Positions 24,539-33,496 of a DNA stretch of 64,000 nucleotides are shown piece after piece. The notes under the pieces are model-generated. The model was not told where the DNA came from. It did not search any database and was given only the letters and a program-made list of their open reading frames with translations. The stretch is from Silvibacterium acidisoli (GTDB lineage: Bacteria > Acidobacteriota > Terriglobia > Terriglobales > Acidobacteriaceae): the NCBI GenBank assembly GCA_022870745.1, contig CP085323.1, positions 3,038,001 through 3,102,000 on the forward strand, given 5' to 3'. Each line of letters opens with the position of its first letter. Positions within the stretch are counted from its first letter, which is position 1. Both the position numbers and the translations under genes were made by a program.

Positions 24539-25156
24539 ATGCCCACGGCAGTCCAGGAAGAATGGAAAGACGGTTTTCCCTTCATCGGCAACCAGCGCAT
24601 TCTGGACCTGCTGAATACAAAGCCGGTCCTTCCTGCAGGTCCCACAGAGTTGTTGTCCGATTACCCGGCATTCGAACGGTGGCTCATTGCTTCGGGCACA
24701 GTCACCTTCGCAGAAGAGAAGGCAGTGCTGCGCTCCTGGCGCGGTTCGGCAGAGACCCAGATTTTCCTTCATGAGGTCATCGCGTTTCGTGAGCGCCTAC
24801 GTGGGGCCGTTGTGCGCATCGAAGGCGGGCACCTTCCTACCGATGGGTTTCTTTCAGAACTGAACACCCTTCTGCTTCGGCATCCAACGCATGCGCTGGT
24901 GTGTCGACATGGCAAAACGTTGATCAGACAGACGCGTGATGAACTGAGTCAACCGAGCGATCTCTGGACGCGTCTTGCTGAATCGACTGCGCAGCTTATC
25001 GTCGAGGCGGATCACTCGCGTCTTCGACAGTGTGAGGCGTGTGTCTTGCACTTTTTGGATACAAGCAAGAAGGGCTCACGACGCTGGTGCAGTATGAACA
25101 TCTGCGGCAACAAGCTGAAGGTCGCTGCCTACCAGCAACGAAGGCGCAACCCCTGA
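24539..25156 (+). CDS. CGNR zinc-finger transcriptional regulator (ABATE domain)
   Basis: A 205-residue protein. The N-terminal ABATE-like region reads FPFIGNQRILDLLNTKPVL. The C-terminal finger has RQCEACVLHFLDTSKKGSRRWCSMNICGNK, written here in two parts: CEAC near residue 162 and WCSMNICGNK near 180. The usual CGNR is CGNK, followed by the basic helix KVAAYQQRR. Such proteins are DNA-binding regulators. It is divergent from the hydrolase operon with a perfect palindrome between them, so it probably controls both directions. Confidence 0.88.
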   Translation: MPTAVQEEWKDGFPFIGNQRILDLLNTKPVLPAGPTELLSDYPAFERWLIASGTVTFAEEKAVLRSWRGSAETQIFLHEVIAFRERLRGAVVRIEGGHLPTDGFLSELNTLLLRHPTHALVCRHGKTLIRQTRDELSQPSDLWTRLAESTAQLIVEADHSRLRQCEACVLHFLDTSKKGSRRWCSMNICGNKLKVAAYQQRRRNP

Positions 25157-25468
25157 TCGAAACAGCTGGATCTCGCGTCTAAATTGCTATTGGTATGTCG
25201 GCTTGTGGTGAGTGATCCGTTTGTTACGCCAAGAGCGTTTCTCAATACGTTGAAATACAATAATAGGTGTCCTTCGAGCTCAAATCACCGCATGGCTTAG
25301 CTCAATTTGAGGTCCAGCAACAGCAATGGCTGGGCATTGATCTGCTTTGCGTCACGCAGAACATCTCCGCAAAGAGGTCATGGCAAAGTTTTGCTTCGGA
25401 TCAGGCCATAGTTTCAGTCATCCTCCGCCAAGGCGGAGGTAGCGACGGTATGCTTTGGAAAGAAGGGG
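25157..25468. other. Intergenic stretch
   Basis: A plus-strand frame from 25267 has weak protein character and is not called. Nothing else is recognised. The right part may hold the promoter or 5' end of the small membrane frame at 25469. Confidence 0.4.
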
Positions 25469-25690
25469 TTGCCGTATGCAGTTCTAGCGTTCATCGTTGC
25501 AGAGGGCGTGCTCCTGCACGCTGTCCTTATGGGGTCGACGATCCTGTTCCTGCACGGCAACATCGAGCCTTCGCTGCTGCCGGTCATCCAAATACTGAAT
25601 GCATCTCTGTTCTTTCTGCGTGTCTGGCTCGCAGAAAGATGGCATAGAGGCAAACTCGTCCATTCTGATATCGCGGCTAAGTCTTCATAA
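25469..25690 (+). CDS. Possible small membrane protein
   Basis: A 73-codon frame beginning at a TTG: MPYAVLAFIVAEGVLLHAVL, then a second hydrophobic stretch ending SLFFLRVWLAERWH and a polar tail. It has two likely membrane helices. The frame is open to about 25402, with a GAAGGGG sequence directly before the TTG. It could be real or the 3' part of a longer gene; no family is recognised. Confidence 0.35.
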   Translation: MPYAVLAFIVAEGVLLHAVLMGSTILFLHGNIEPSLLPVIQILNASLFFLRVWLAERWHRGKLVHSDIAAKSS

Positions 25691-25782
25691 GCGCTGATAG
25701 TGGAAGTTGGCTGCACGCTAGTCTCCTAGTCGGCCGCAGGCCGAGAAAACTGGGGAACTGGCTAGACACTGGCCCATAATAA

Positions 25783-25794
25783 ATGTATATACAT
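25783..25794. promoter_or_regulatory. Palindrome ATGTATATACAT ahead of the MarR gene
   Basis: A perfect 12-bp palindrome 4 bases before the MarR-like start codon. MarR proteins commonly bind short palindromes of this type in their own promoters, so it may be the operator of the gene that follows. Confidence 0.55.
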
Positions 25795-25798
25795 CGAT

Positions 25799-26241
25799 AT
25801 GCTTGGTCAGGCTTTGAAGAATCCAGTCACACTTCCGTGCACTTGCGCGAATCTCCGCTCGGCTTCCCGCGCAGTCACGCGCCACTACAACCAGGAACTG
25901 AAGCGGGAGCAGATCGAGATAACGCAGTTCACCATTTTGATGGCCCTAAACATCGCGGGCGAGATCGCTCAGAAAGACCTGGCACAACTATTAGAGATGG
26001 ACTCAACAACCCTGACTCGAACACTTGATTTATTGAAGGGCCACGGATGGATTGGCTTCAAAGAGGGGCCGACCGGCGTTGTAAATTGTTCACGCTTACT
26101 GAGGCGGGGATCGAAAAGTATAAGCGCACAAAACCTCATTGGATGCGAGCCCAGACACGATTGAAAGAGAAGATGAGGATAGCGTCGTTCGATCCATTAA
26201 CCAACGCACTCATGACGGTGATCGCTGCCACGAGAGACTAA
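25799..26241 (+). pseudogene. MarR family regulator, frameshifted
   Basis: Frame one (25799 onward) gives the first two thirds of a MarR protein: AVTRHYNQELKREQIEITQF, then IAQKDLAQLLEMDSTTLTRT and LDLLKGHGWIGFKEG (the winged helix-turn-helix). Near 26070-26080 the match moves to the next frame, which continues DRRCKLFTLTEAGIEKYKRT and ends at 26241. The change equals one missing base close to a GGGG run. The gene is inactive unless this is a sequence error. It probably regulated the operon that follows. Confidence 0.8.
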
Positions 26242-26244
26242 AAA

Positions 26245-26537
26245 TTGTCATCGTCGAAGATGCACGACGACATGGGCTTCGCGTTAAGCCCATTGACGTT
26301 CAAGTCTCGGATTGGCCAAGTTTGTACTTTTTCTGGACGTGGCATCGAGGCGAGCCAGAATTCTTGAGAGGGGTGCCTCTCAGACGTCTTCTCCTAGATT
26401 CAGACGCACTTCATTCCAAAGAAGAAGCACTTCGTTGCCACCGGTCCCAGCTCAACCACCCATCCGGCGAACCGATTCTGCCGGACTATTTACTTGGGCC
26501 GGTCCGTTGGCCATTTGAGGTCTTCGCGACGGAATGA
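26245..26537 (+). pseudogene. C-terminal remnant of a PIG-L family deacetylase
   Basis: An open frame that ends at 26537 carries the typical end of PIG-L/LmbE deacetylases: a TWHRGEPEF-like turn, then SKEEALRCHRSQLNHPSGEP, ILPDYLLGPVRWPFEVFATE. The N-terminal zinc-binding HPDDE part is absent. The stop overlaps the next start as ATGA, which is the ancestral operon junction. The gene therefore lost its 5' half, and the MarR gene now abuts the break. The recognition rests on the C-terminal pattern only. Confidence 0.5.
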
Positions 26538-27109
26538 GAAATGTGACGACAACTGCGGCTTTCTTCGAAACCATGTATCGACGGCATGTCGACCCTTGGA
26601 ATTTTGAAGGTAGCAGTTACGAGCAAGAGCGCTACGTCAAAATTCTGGAGTCAGTGGACGGGCGGCGATATTCGAGAGCATTCGAACCGGGTTGCTCCAT
26701 CGGAGTGCTTACTCGGAATCTAGCTGGCCTGTGCGACCGGCTCGAAGCACGCGAAATCTCTCCAACCGCCGCTTCGAACGCGAAGGAGCGCTGCAAGGAT
26801 CTTCCTCAGGTTCACCTTGAATGCGGCTCGCTCCCTGAAGCGATGCCTGCAGGAGAATTCGATCTCATTGTCTTCAGCGAGATTGGTTACTACTTCGAGG
26901 AAGAAGAACTGCGGGTCATCGTGGATCACCTTGCAAATAAACTGTCCCCCGGCGGGTACTTTATTGCAGTCCACTGGCTGGGGACATCCGCGGACCATCT
27001 TTTGAGCGGGGATGCAGTTCACGGAGTTATCCGCGAGTGTGCTCTGCTATCGCTCGATGATCAGAAGCGATACGCTCACTTCCGTCTAGACCGGATGGTG
27101 AGAAGATGA
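26534..27109 (+). CDS. SAM-dependent methyltransferase, NodS-like
   Basis: A 191-residue methyltransferase with the NodS-type opening FFETMYRRHVDPWNFEGSSY, then a SAM-binding segment RAFEPGCSIGVLTRNLAGLC and a late FDLIVFSEIGYYFEEEEL. NodS itself N-methylates chitooligosaccharide backbones; the substrate here is unknown. It is the only intact gene of a four-gene set (deacetylase, methyltransferase, GT2, acyl-CoA dehydrogenase) joined by ATGA overlaps, so its partners are probably lost. Confidence 0.85.
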   Translation: MRNVTTTAAFFETMYRRHVDPWNFEGSSYEQERYVKILESVDGRRYSRAFEPGCSIGVLTRNLAGLCDRLEAREISPTAASNAKERCKDLPQVHLECGSLPEAMPAGEFDLIVFSEIGYYFEEEELRVIVDHLANKLSPGGYFIAVHWLGTSADHLLSGDAVHGVIRECALLSLDDQKRYAHFRLDRMVRR

Positions 27110-27806
27110 TGCGACCGTGGCATATCTGCGTTCTCATTCCAGCACGCAATGAAGAAGAACTTCTGCCGCGGTGTCTTAAGTCCGTGCTCGACGCCTGCAG
27201 CATGTTGCCCCGCATATCACCTGGGACATCGTCGTTGCCGTCGACGCATCCACGGATGGAACATTGAAGATTGCGGAGGAGATTTTGAGAGGAAAGGGCG
27301 AGGTCGTCATCACAGACGCTGGAATCGTGGGTTGCGCGCGGGCTGCAGCGGCACGCCGCGCATTGGGCCGCTGCAATGGAATGCTTTCGCTGTGTTGGCT
27401 TGCTCATACGGATGCCGATTGCATCGTTCCAGAGGACTGGCTTGTGAAGCAATTGCTTCTCGCCGAGGAAGGCGTCGAGGCCGCGGCCGGAATTATCTCT
27501 GTGGACACCTTCTGCGAGCACGGTCCTGAAGTGCAGGAACGCTTTCACATCAGCTATCTCATCAACACCGATGGAAGACATTCGCACGTTCATGGTGCAA
27601 ATCTTGGAATTCGCGCGGATGCTTATCTCGAAGCGGGAGGATGGGCAAACCTTGCCAGTGCTGAAGATCATGATCTTTGGAATCGCCTGGGGGAGGCACG
27701 AATTTCGACCGCGGCTCTTCGGGTGACGACCAGCGGAAGGCGCATCGGGCGCGCCCCTCACGGGTTCGCAGACGCGCTGGCCGCCCACAATGAGGCCCTC
27801 GCATGA
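27106..27806 (+). pseudogene. Family 2 glycosyltransferase, frameshifted
   Basis: The gene starts at 27106 (ATGA overlap with the methyltransferase) as HICVLIPARNEEELLPRCLK. Near 27200 the match moves one base and continues ITWDIVVAVDASTDGTLKIA, with the DxD-like HTDADCIVPEDWL. It ends at 27806, overlapping the next start. The break lies in GTTGCCCCGC and equals one missing base. GT2 enzymes transfer sugars from nucleotide donors. As read, the product would end after about 50 residues. Confidence 0.85.
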
Positions 27807-28695
27807 CTGGCGACGAGTTGATTTCAGAACTCCGAACCGAGCTTCAACAAGAGATGCCGTTGCCGGGTCGTGGCAGCACGCTCAGCGACATTTGCGACTA
27901 GTGGAATTCGGGCGACGAGATCTCTCCCTCGCTCGAATGGCGGAAGCCCATTATGACGCAGTGGCAATCCTTGCAGCGGCAGGCCGACTCTCTACAGATA
28001 ACGCGGTATACGGAGTCTGGGCCTCGGAAATTCAAGGAAAAGGTATAGAGCTTCATCGCACACGCGAAGGACTCGTCGTCAAGGGCAGCAAGATGTTTTG
28101 CAGCGGCGCGTCCTTGATTGACAAAGCTCTGGTGACGGCTACCATCCCCGATCATCAATTGATCGTGGTTGATCTTCGAGCCTCCGCCCATACGATTGCC
28201 ATTGACGATCGCGACTGGAAGGTTCGCGCATTTCAAGAAACCAAGACAGCCACGGTCCGGTTCAAAAATACTCCCATATCAGAAACAGACATCATCGGGA
28301 CCCCAGGCTGGTACCTAAAAAGACCCGGATTTTGGCATGGCGCCTGTGGTCCCGCAGCATGTTGGGCGGGAGGCGCGGAAGGACTGATGGATTATGCGCT
28401 GCAGCCAAATCGCAGGGACAGTCATACCTTGGCTCATCTGGGCGCCATGCAGGCGGGAGTTTGGGCGATGAAGTCATTCCTCGAAAGTGCAGGCCGGCAG
28501 ATTGATGAAAGGCCGGATGACAGCGAGGGAGCGCAACGCCGCGCGCTGATCGTCCGTCATGTTATTGAGCAGGGATGCACTGACATACCGCGGCGTTTCG
28601 CGCGCGCATATGGCCCATATCCACTCTCGATGGATGGAAGCATCAGCCAACGATATGAGGAACTCGATCTGTATCTTCGTCAATCTCATGCGTAA
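27803..28695 (+). pseudogene. Acyl-CoA dehydrogenase-like protein, frameshifted
   Basis: The ATG at 27803 (ATGA overlap) gives MTGDELISELRTELQQEMPL. Near 27880 the frame changes and continues RHLRLVEFGRRDLSLARMAE, with ILAAAGRLSTDNAVYGVWAS and GLVVKGSKMFCSGASLIDKAL. These are the flavin-binding and middle-domain segments of the acyl-CoA dehydrogenase fold. The change equals one missing base. Its usual association with PIG-L, NodS-like and GT2 genes suggests a role in modifying a glycoconjugate rather than in beta-oxidation. Confidence 0.8.
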
Positions 28696-28908
28696 AGAGA
28701 TTTAGAGGCGCTTGCGAGAATGACACGAGATTGACCGACTTTCCGGCCGTTGGGCCACCCTCCAGATATGCGATCTCCAATATATCCGTATGAATCGTTT
28801 TCATCTCGTTCCGTTAGATACGCAGAGTCAACTGGATGACGTCCGGTATACCGATCGACGGAAGTTCTCGTCTGCATCGAAATGCGATAGGGGCTTTGAG
28901 AGGGGAGC

Positions 28909-29595
28909 ATGTTTCATCTTTTCGCGCTATTGTCCTTGTCTATCTCGATTCTGAGCGCGGTTGTGATCTCCATCGATGAGGCCTTCAATCCACAACCAAT
29001 GTGGATCATGAATGTCGTTTGGCCGGCAACCGCCCTCTACTTCGGCCCGCTTGCGCTGTTCTTTTACTTTCGAGTCGGAAGGAAACCACAGAAACAGGCG
29101 GAAGATTCAAGCCGGGAGCAAGTGCAAAAGAAGACAGAGCACATTGAAGATTGGACTCAGATTGCGATGGCCACGAGCCACTGCGGCGCTGGTTGTGCCT
29201 TGGCGGACCTCGTAACAGAGTTCGTGTTGTTCGTCTTCGGTATCACCTTGCTGGGGTCGGAACTATGGGCAAGTTATTTATGGGACTTCGTCATTGCATG
29301 GATGGTAGGGATCGCGTTTCAGTATTTCACGATCAAGCCGATGCGTAGCCTTTCGCCATCCCAGGGACTGGCAGCTGCCGCCAAAGCGGACACCTTATCA
29401 ATCCTGGCATTTCAGGTCGGGATGTACGGATGGATGGCTATTGTCTACTTCGTGTTCTTTCGGCAGCCGCACTTGCACCCCAATCAGGCGACATACTGGT
29501 TCATGATGCAGATAGGGATGATTTGCGGGTTTATCACTTCCTATCCGATGAACGGCGTGCTATTGCGTATCGGCTGGAAAGAGAGAATGGGGTAG
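28909..29595 (+). CDS. DUF4396 membrane protein
   Basis: A 228-residue protein with about six membrane segments: an N-terminal helix (LFALLSLSISILSAVVISID), a second helix ending LALFFYFRV, a charged cytoplasmic loop, then ATSHCGAGCALADLVTEF (the conserved Cys/Asp signature of the family) and three later helices. The role is unknown. A GAGAGGGGAGC site precedes the ATG. It is convergent with the PAS kinase gene. Confidence 0.85.
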   Translation: MFHLFALLSLSISILSAVVISIDEAFNPQPMWIMNVVWPATALYFGPLALFFYFRVGRKPQKQAEDSSREQVQKKTEHIEDWTQIAMATSHCGAGCALADLVTEFVLFVFGITLLGSELWASYLWDFVIAWMVGIAFQYFTIKPMRSLSPSQGLAAAAKADTLSILAFQVGMYGWMAIVYFVFFRQPHLHPNQATYWFMMQIGMICGFITSYPMNGVLLRIGWKERMG

Positions 29596-29625
29596 TCTCT
29601 CCAGACCTCAAGGCTATTTCTGACC

Positions 29626-30759
29626 CTACACAGGCAGATCAAACACCACGGTTGTTCCGCGGCTGGCGCCATCCTGATGGCTCTTGACTGTGATTTTGCC
29701 AGAATGTCTATGGACAATCTGCTCGCACATCCAGAGACCAAGGCCGGTTCTTGTCGGTCCCTTCGTCGTATTGAAAGGGTCGAACAGACGTTCGAAAGTA
29801 TCTTTGTCGATGCCGACGCCATTATCGGTGACGATGATTCTGACAATCTGACCGCTTTCAACAGAAGTATCCACAAGACGAGCTTGGATACGCAGAAAGC
29901 CACTGCCGTGCATCGCATCGAGGGCATTCCCGATCAGATTGACGAAGACCTGCTTAATTTCCCCGGCATGACAAACGATCGACAGGGGCTCTTCACACTG
30001 TTTGTCGACAAGAATGCTGGCAGCATCGATTCGATGCTGATGAATCAGGAGGGCCTGATCGATGATTTCGGATAGGCGACTTGCTGAAGGTGGACCGCTC
30101 TCCTGATAGAAGCCCAGTGCTTGAGTTGTGATCTGCGCGACGCGCGCTAATTCACGGTCTGCCATGGAGAGGAACTCTGAAGCTCGTTCAGAAAGGCTCT
30201 CACTCTTGAGGAGGTACAGCAGATTAGTGAGGGCGGCGAGGGGATTGTTGATTTCATGCGCGACGCTCGCTGCGAGGCGTCCGGCAACGGCCAGCTTCTC
30301 AGTCTTGCGGATTAGTTCTTCCGAACGCTTGCGATCGGTGATTTCACGGATGATCTTCGCTCCGCCGATGATCTTCCTATTCTCGTCGCGAACCGGTGAA
30401 ACCGAGACGGATACGTCAATGCGAGTTCCATCTTTTCTGCAACGCTTCGTCTCAAAGTGACTCGCTCTTTTTCCTTCTCGGATCAGTTGCAGAATGGCAT
30501 CCAGTTCTTGCGCATCCCCCTCAGAGTGCAAAATGGATACGGACTGACCGATAGCTTCCGTCCGCGTGTAGCCAAACATCCGTTCGGCGCCTGCGTTCCA
30601 ACTTGTAATGATCCCGTCGAGGCCCTCTCCGATAATTGCATCTTCCGAGGACTCGACGATGGCTGCCAGAAACTGGGTCGCTTCCTCTCTCGTGAAATGA
30701 GGAGCAAATTCCATCCAGGGGGGACCGGAAGGGAACAAACCTGGCGGAAGCGACGACAC
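29626..30759 (-). CDS. Soluble PAS-domain sensor histidine kinase
   Basis: A 377-residue kinase without membrane segments. A PAS domain covers about 25-130 (IVESSEDAIIGEGLDGIITS, TEAIGQSVSILH) and ends in EITDRKRSEELIRKTEKL. The phospho-acceptor His is in LAASVAHEINNPLAAL. The ATPase domain has VNLIGNALDAM (N box), VTDNGVGIDKD (G1) and GLGLWMCEQIVHRHSGK (G2). No response regulator gene is adjacent, so it is an orphan kinase. Confidence 0.9.
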   Translation of the reverse strand: MSSLPPGLFPSGPPWMEFAPHFTREEATQFLAAIVESSEDAIIGEGLDGIITSWNAGAERMFGYTRTEAIGQSVSILHSEGDAQELDAILQLIREGKRASHFETKRCRKDGTRIDVSVSVSPVRDENRKIIGGAKIIREITDRKRSEELIRKTEKLAVAGRLAASVAHEINNPLAALTNLLYLLKSESLSERASEFLSMADRELARVAQITTQALGFYQESGPPSASRLSEIIDQALLIHQHRIDAASILVDKQCEEPLSIVCHAGEIKQVFVNLIGNALDAMHGSGFLRIQARLVDTSVESGQIVRIIVTDNGVGIDKDTFERLFDPFNTTKGPTRTGLGLWMCEQIVHRHSGKITVKSHQDGASRGTTVVFDLPV

Positions 30760-30924
30760 CCTTGACCTCCTGACGAACGAAACCTGTTATGAACTGGCGA
30801 ACGCACCCGAGTAGCAACGGGAGAACCTAGGAGTTCAAGAATACAGGAGATCGAAGAAAGATCGAAGACTGCGCTGCACAGGCAGGTGCAAGAAGTCCAC
30901 TCCGGTGGCATACAATTCTCATTC

Positions 30925-31635
30925 ATGATGACGGAGATCCATTGGCCCGCGATAGCCCTTCGACTGATCCTGACGATCGTCGCGGGAGGCATTCTCGGAG
31001 CGGAACGCAGCAAGAGCGGGCACCCAGCGGGATTGCGAACCACGCTTCTGGTGACCTTGGCTGCCTCAATTTCCATGATTCAGATGAATCTGCTGATTCA
31101 GACCAACGGAAAACCTCACGATTCCTATGCCGTAATGGATCTCATGCGTCTGCCATTGGGCATTCTGACCGGCGTGGGGTTCATCGGGGCGGGCGCCATT
31201 GTCAGAAAAGACGAGATGGTTCTGGGAATCACAACGGCTGCGACCATGTGGTTTTCGACGATCGTCGGACTATGTCTTGGTGGAGGTCAGGTCGTACTTG
31301 GGAGCACGGCCACCATCATAGGCTTCCTGGTTCTCTGGGCGCTTCGTTTCGGAGAACAGCGCCTCGAAACTTACCAGCGGGGGGCCTTGACGATCATCAG
31401 CAACGGAAACAACGTTTCTGCCCAATCACTTTCCCGACTTTTGCGAACCGAACAGCTGCACATAAAGTCCGCGTCTGCGCGCTATGATGCCGAAGATCAA
31501 CGCAATAAATTCCAGTTCGAAATACGGTGGCATCGTCATGAGGCAGCCGCGATGCCGGACATCGTGGAGCGCCTCAGGCAATTGCCTGGCGTCGTGACAT
31601 GTGAATGGAGCGGTACTGGAAAACCGATGAACTGA
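30925..31635 (+). CDS. MgtC/SapB family membrane protein
   Basis: About 236 residues. The MgtC domain has four or five helices with IVAGGILGAERSKSGHPAGLR near the start, LPLGILTGVGFIGAGAIVRK and ITTAATMWFSTIVGLCLGGGQ. A soluble ACT-like C-terminal part follows. MgtC proteins help growth under low magnesium or acid stress. Two ATGs (30925, 30928) are possible; the frame extends back to 30886 but without a site. It is convergent with the GH15 gene. Confidence 0.88.
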   Translation: MMTEIHWPAIALRLILTIVAGGILGAERSKSGHPAGLRTTLLVTLAASISMIQMNLLIQTNGKPHDSYAVMDLMRLPLGILTGVGFIGAGAIVRKDEMVLGITTAATMWFSTIVGLCLGGGQVVLGSTATIIGFLVLWALRFGEQRLETYQRGALTIISNGNNVSAQSLSRLLRTEQLHIKSASARYDAEDQRNKFQFEIRWHRHEAAAMPDIVERLRQLPGVVTCEWSGTGKPMN

Positions 31636-31659
31636 ATCGAGAGAAAGAGAGGCCGACTC

Positions 31660-33408
31660 TTACATGAAACCCAACGTCCTCGCAGCATTGATCAGCGCGA
31701 TATGAGAAAGCGCCTGCGGGAAATTCCCCATGAATCGGTTTCGCATCGGATCATATTCCTCGGAGAGAAGTCCTACGTCGTTTCTTTTACGGACGAGCTT
31801 GTCAAATAGCCTCTCCGCCTCGGTCCGCCGTCCGGAACCCGCGAGATTCTGGACCATCCAGAATGAGCAAGCTACGAAGGCGGATTCACGTTCTTTCCCT
31901 TTGCCTGGTACAGTGCGATAGATGAACCCATCCCTACTCAATTTTCTCTGAATGACATCCATCGTGCTTCGGACGCGTTCATCGTCGAAGGGTATAAATC
32001 CGGAGATCGGGATGAGCAATGTGGAGGCATCTAGAACGTCCGAGTCGTAGGACTGTACAAAGCTTCCCAGTTCCTTATTGAATCCTCGCCGGCATATCTG
32101 TCGATACAGTCGATCGCGAGTGACTACCCATTCCGCACTTCTTCTGCCCTTGGTATTGACAGCTCCATGATGAAGCGCCAGCCAGGCCATGACTTTGGAG
32201 TAGGTGTAGTGCTTCTTTTCCTTCCGCTGTTCCCATAGCCCTGACGCGGGCAGATGGCAGATGGAAGCAACATGGTCAGTCAGTTCTCGTTGAAGTTGCA
32301 GAAGACGGGCGCTGGGCTGAATTCCAGCACGCTTCATGCTCATCATGGCGTCGACAACTTCACCGTATACGTCCAACTGTAGTTGGTCAGACGCTGCGTT
32401 ACCCATTCGAACCGGCTGGGAACGTCGATACCCTCTCAACCACGGTAGCTCACATTCAGGAAGATGGCGCTCGCCGCGCATGCCGTACATGATCTGCATA
32501 CCTCGAACGTCGCTCCCTACCGCTTGTAGCAACCAGTCGCGCCATGCCTTCGCTTCTTCGTGGTATCCCGAAGCAAGAAGGGATTCAAGCGTGAAAGCAG
32601 CGTCACGGAGCCAGCAGAAGCGATAATCCCAATTACGATCTGCTCCAAGGCGCTCCGGCAAAGAGGTCGTGGGAGCTGCGACAATACCTCCGGTGGGGCG
32701 ATAGGTGAGCGCTTTGAGTGTGATCAATGAACGTTCGACCTCTTCCTGCCACGCTCCCTGATATATGTTCTGCGAGCACCATTTCGTCCAGAAAATTTCA
32801 GTCTGCTTCAATGCCTTCTGGACATTAATGCGGCGAGGTGCACGCTCATTCGCGTGGACATACGTTAATGCGAAAGAACGGTGCTGCCCCTTGCTAAGCG
32901 TGAATTCGGCGATCGCTGTATTGTCCGTGGTCTGCACCGGTTGTTGCGTTCGAAGATAAGCGATCCCCGTTCCTGCAGCTGCAGTCCAGGAATTTCCTTC
33001 ATGCGGACCGGTCCATGGAACTGTCCGACCATAGTCGAAGCGGATGCACAACTCCATGCGAATTTTTAGCGTGCCTTCGAGGCAGGTGGCGATGCGCACC
33101 ACATCCGAATGCATCTCTCGCACCGGCATGAAGTCCGTAAGCAAGAGAACGCCCGAAGCAGTATCGAATCGAGTTTCGAGGATGAGGCTGTGTTCCCGAT
33201 ATCGACGCGTTATTCGCGTGCAGGGCTCTTTGGGGGCTACCAGCCATCTGCCATTTTGCCTGGTTCCCAGAAGCGCAGCAAAGCAAGCTGGCGAGGAGAA
33301 ATCAGGCCAGCACAACCAGTCGATCGAGCCGTCCTTACCGACAAGGGCGGCTGTTTCACAATCGCCAATCAGAGCATAATCTTCGATCGCCAAAGCCACG
33401 CATTCCAT
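31660..33408 (-). CDS. Glycoside hydrolase family 15 protein (glucoamylase/trehalase type)
   Basis: A 582-residue enzyme of the bacterial GH15 group: an N-terminal beta domain beginning IEDYALIGDCETAALVGKDG and SIDWLCWPDFSSPACFA, then the (alpha/alpha)6 barrel with LGADRNWDYRFCWLRDAAFT, LPASGLWEQRKEKKHYTYSK and a C-terminal EEYDPMRNRFMGNFPQALSH. Relatives hydrolyse alpha-glucosides or trehalose; the exact substrate cannot be read from sequence. No signal peptide is seen, so it is probably cytoplasmic. Confidence 0.92.
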   Translation of the reverse strand: MECVALAIEDYALIGDCETAALVGKDGSIDWLCWPDFSSPACFAALLGTRQNGRWLVAPKEPCTRITRRYREHSLILETRFDTASGVLLLTDFMPVREMHSDVVRIATCLEGTLKIRMELCIRFDYGRTVPWTGPHEGNSWTAAAGTGIAYLRTQQPVQTTDNTAIAEFTLSKGQHRSFALTYVHANERAPRRINVQKALKQTEIFWTKWCSQNIYQGAWQEEVERSLITLKALTYRPTGGIVAAPTTSLPERLGADRNWDYRFCWLRDAAFTLESLLASGYHEEAKAWRDWLLQAVGSDVRGMQIMYGMRGERHLPECELPWLRGYRRSQPVRMGNAASDQLQLDVYGEVVDAMMSMKRAGIQPSARLLQLQRELTDHVASICHLPASGLWEQRKEKKHYTYSKVMAWLALHHGAVNTKGRRSAEWVVTRDRLYRQICRRGFNKELGSFVQSYDSDVLDASTLLIPISGFIPFDDERVRSTMDVIQRKLSRDGFIYRTVPGKGKERESAFVACSFWMVQNLAGSGRRTEAERLFDKLVRKRNDVGLLSEEYDPMRNRFMGNFPQALSHIALINAARTLGFM

Positions 33409-33496
33409 CCTCGTTCATTCAACGCTTTAGATGCTGTTTGGCTTCTCGTTGCGCGCATCTAAACAGATGTCGGGCTTCGACTTGGAGGAGATGGCG

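Noticed and set aside
25267-25647. 126-codon plus-strand frame
   Set aside because: It has an arginine-rich, irregular composition and overlaps a more protein-like hydrophobic frame at 25469.
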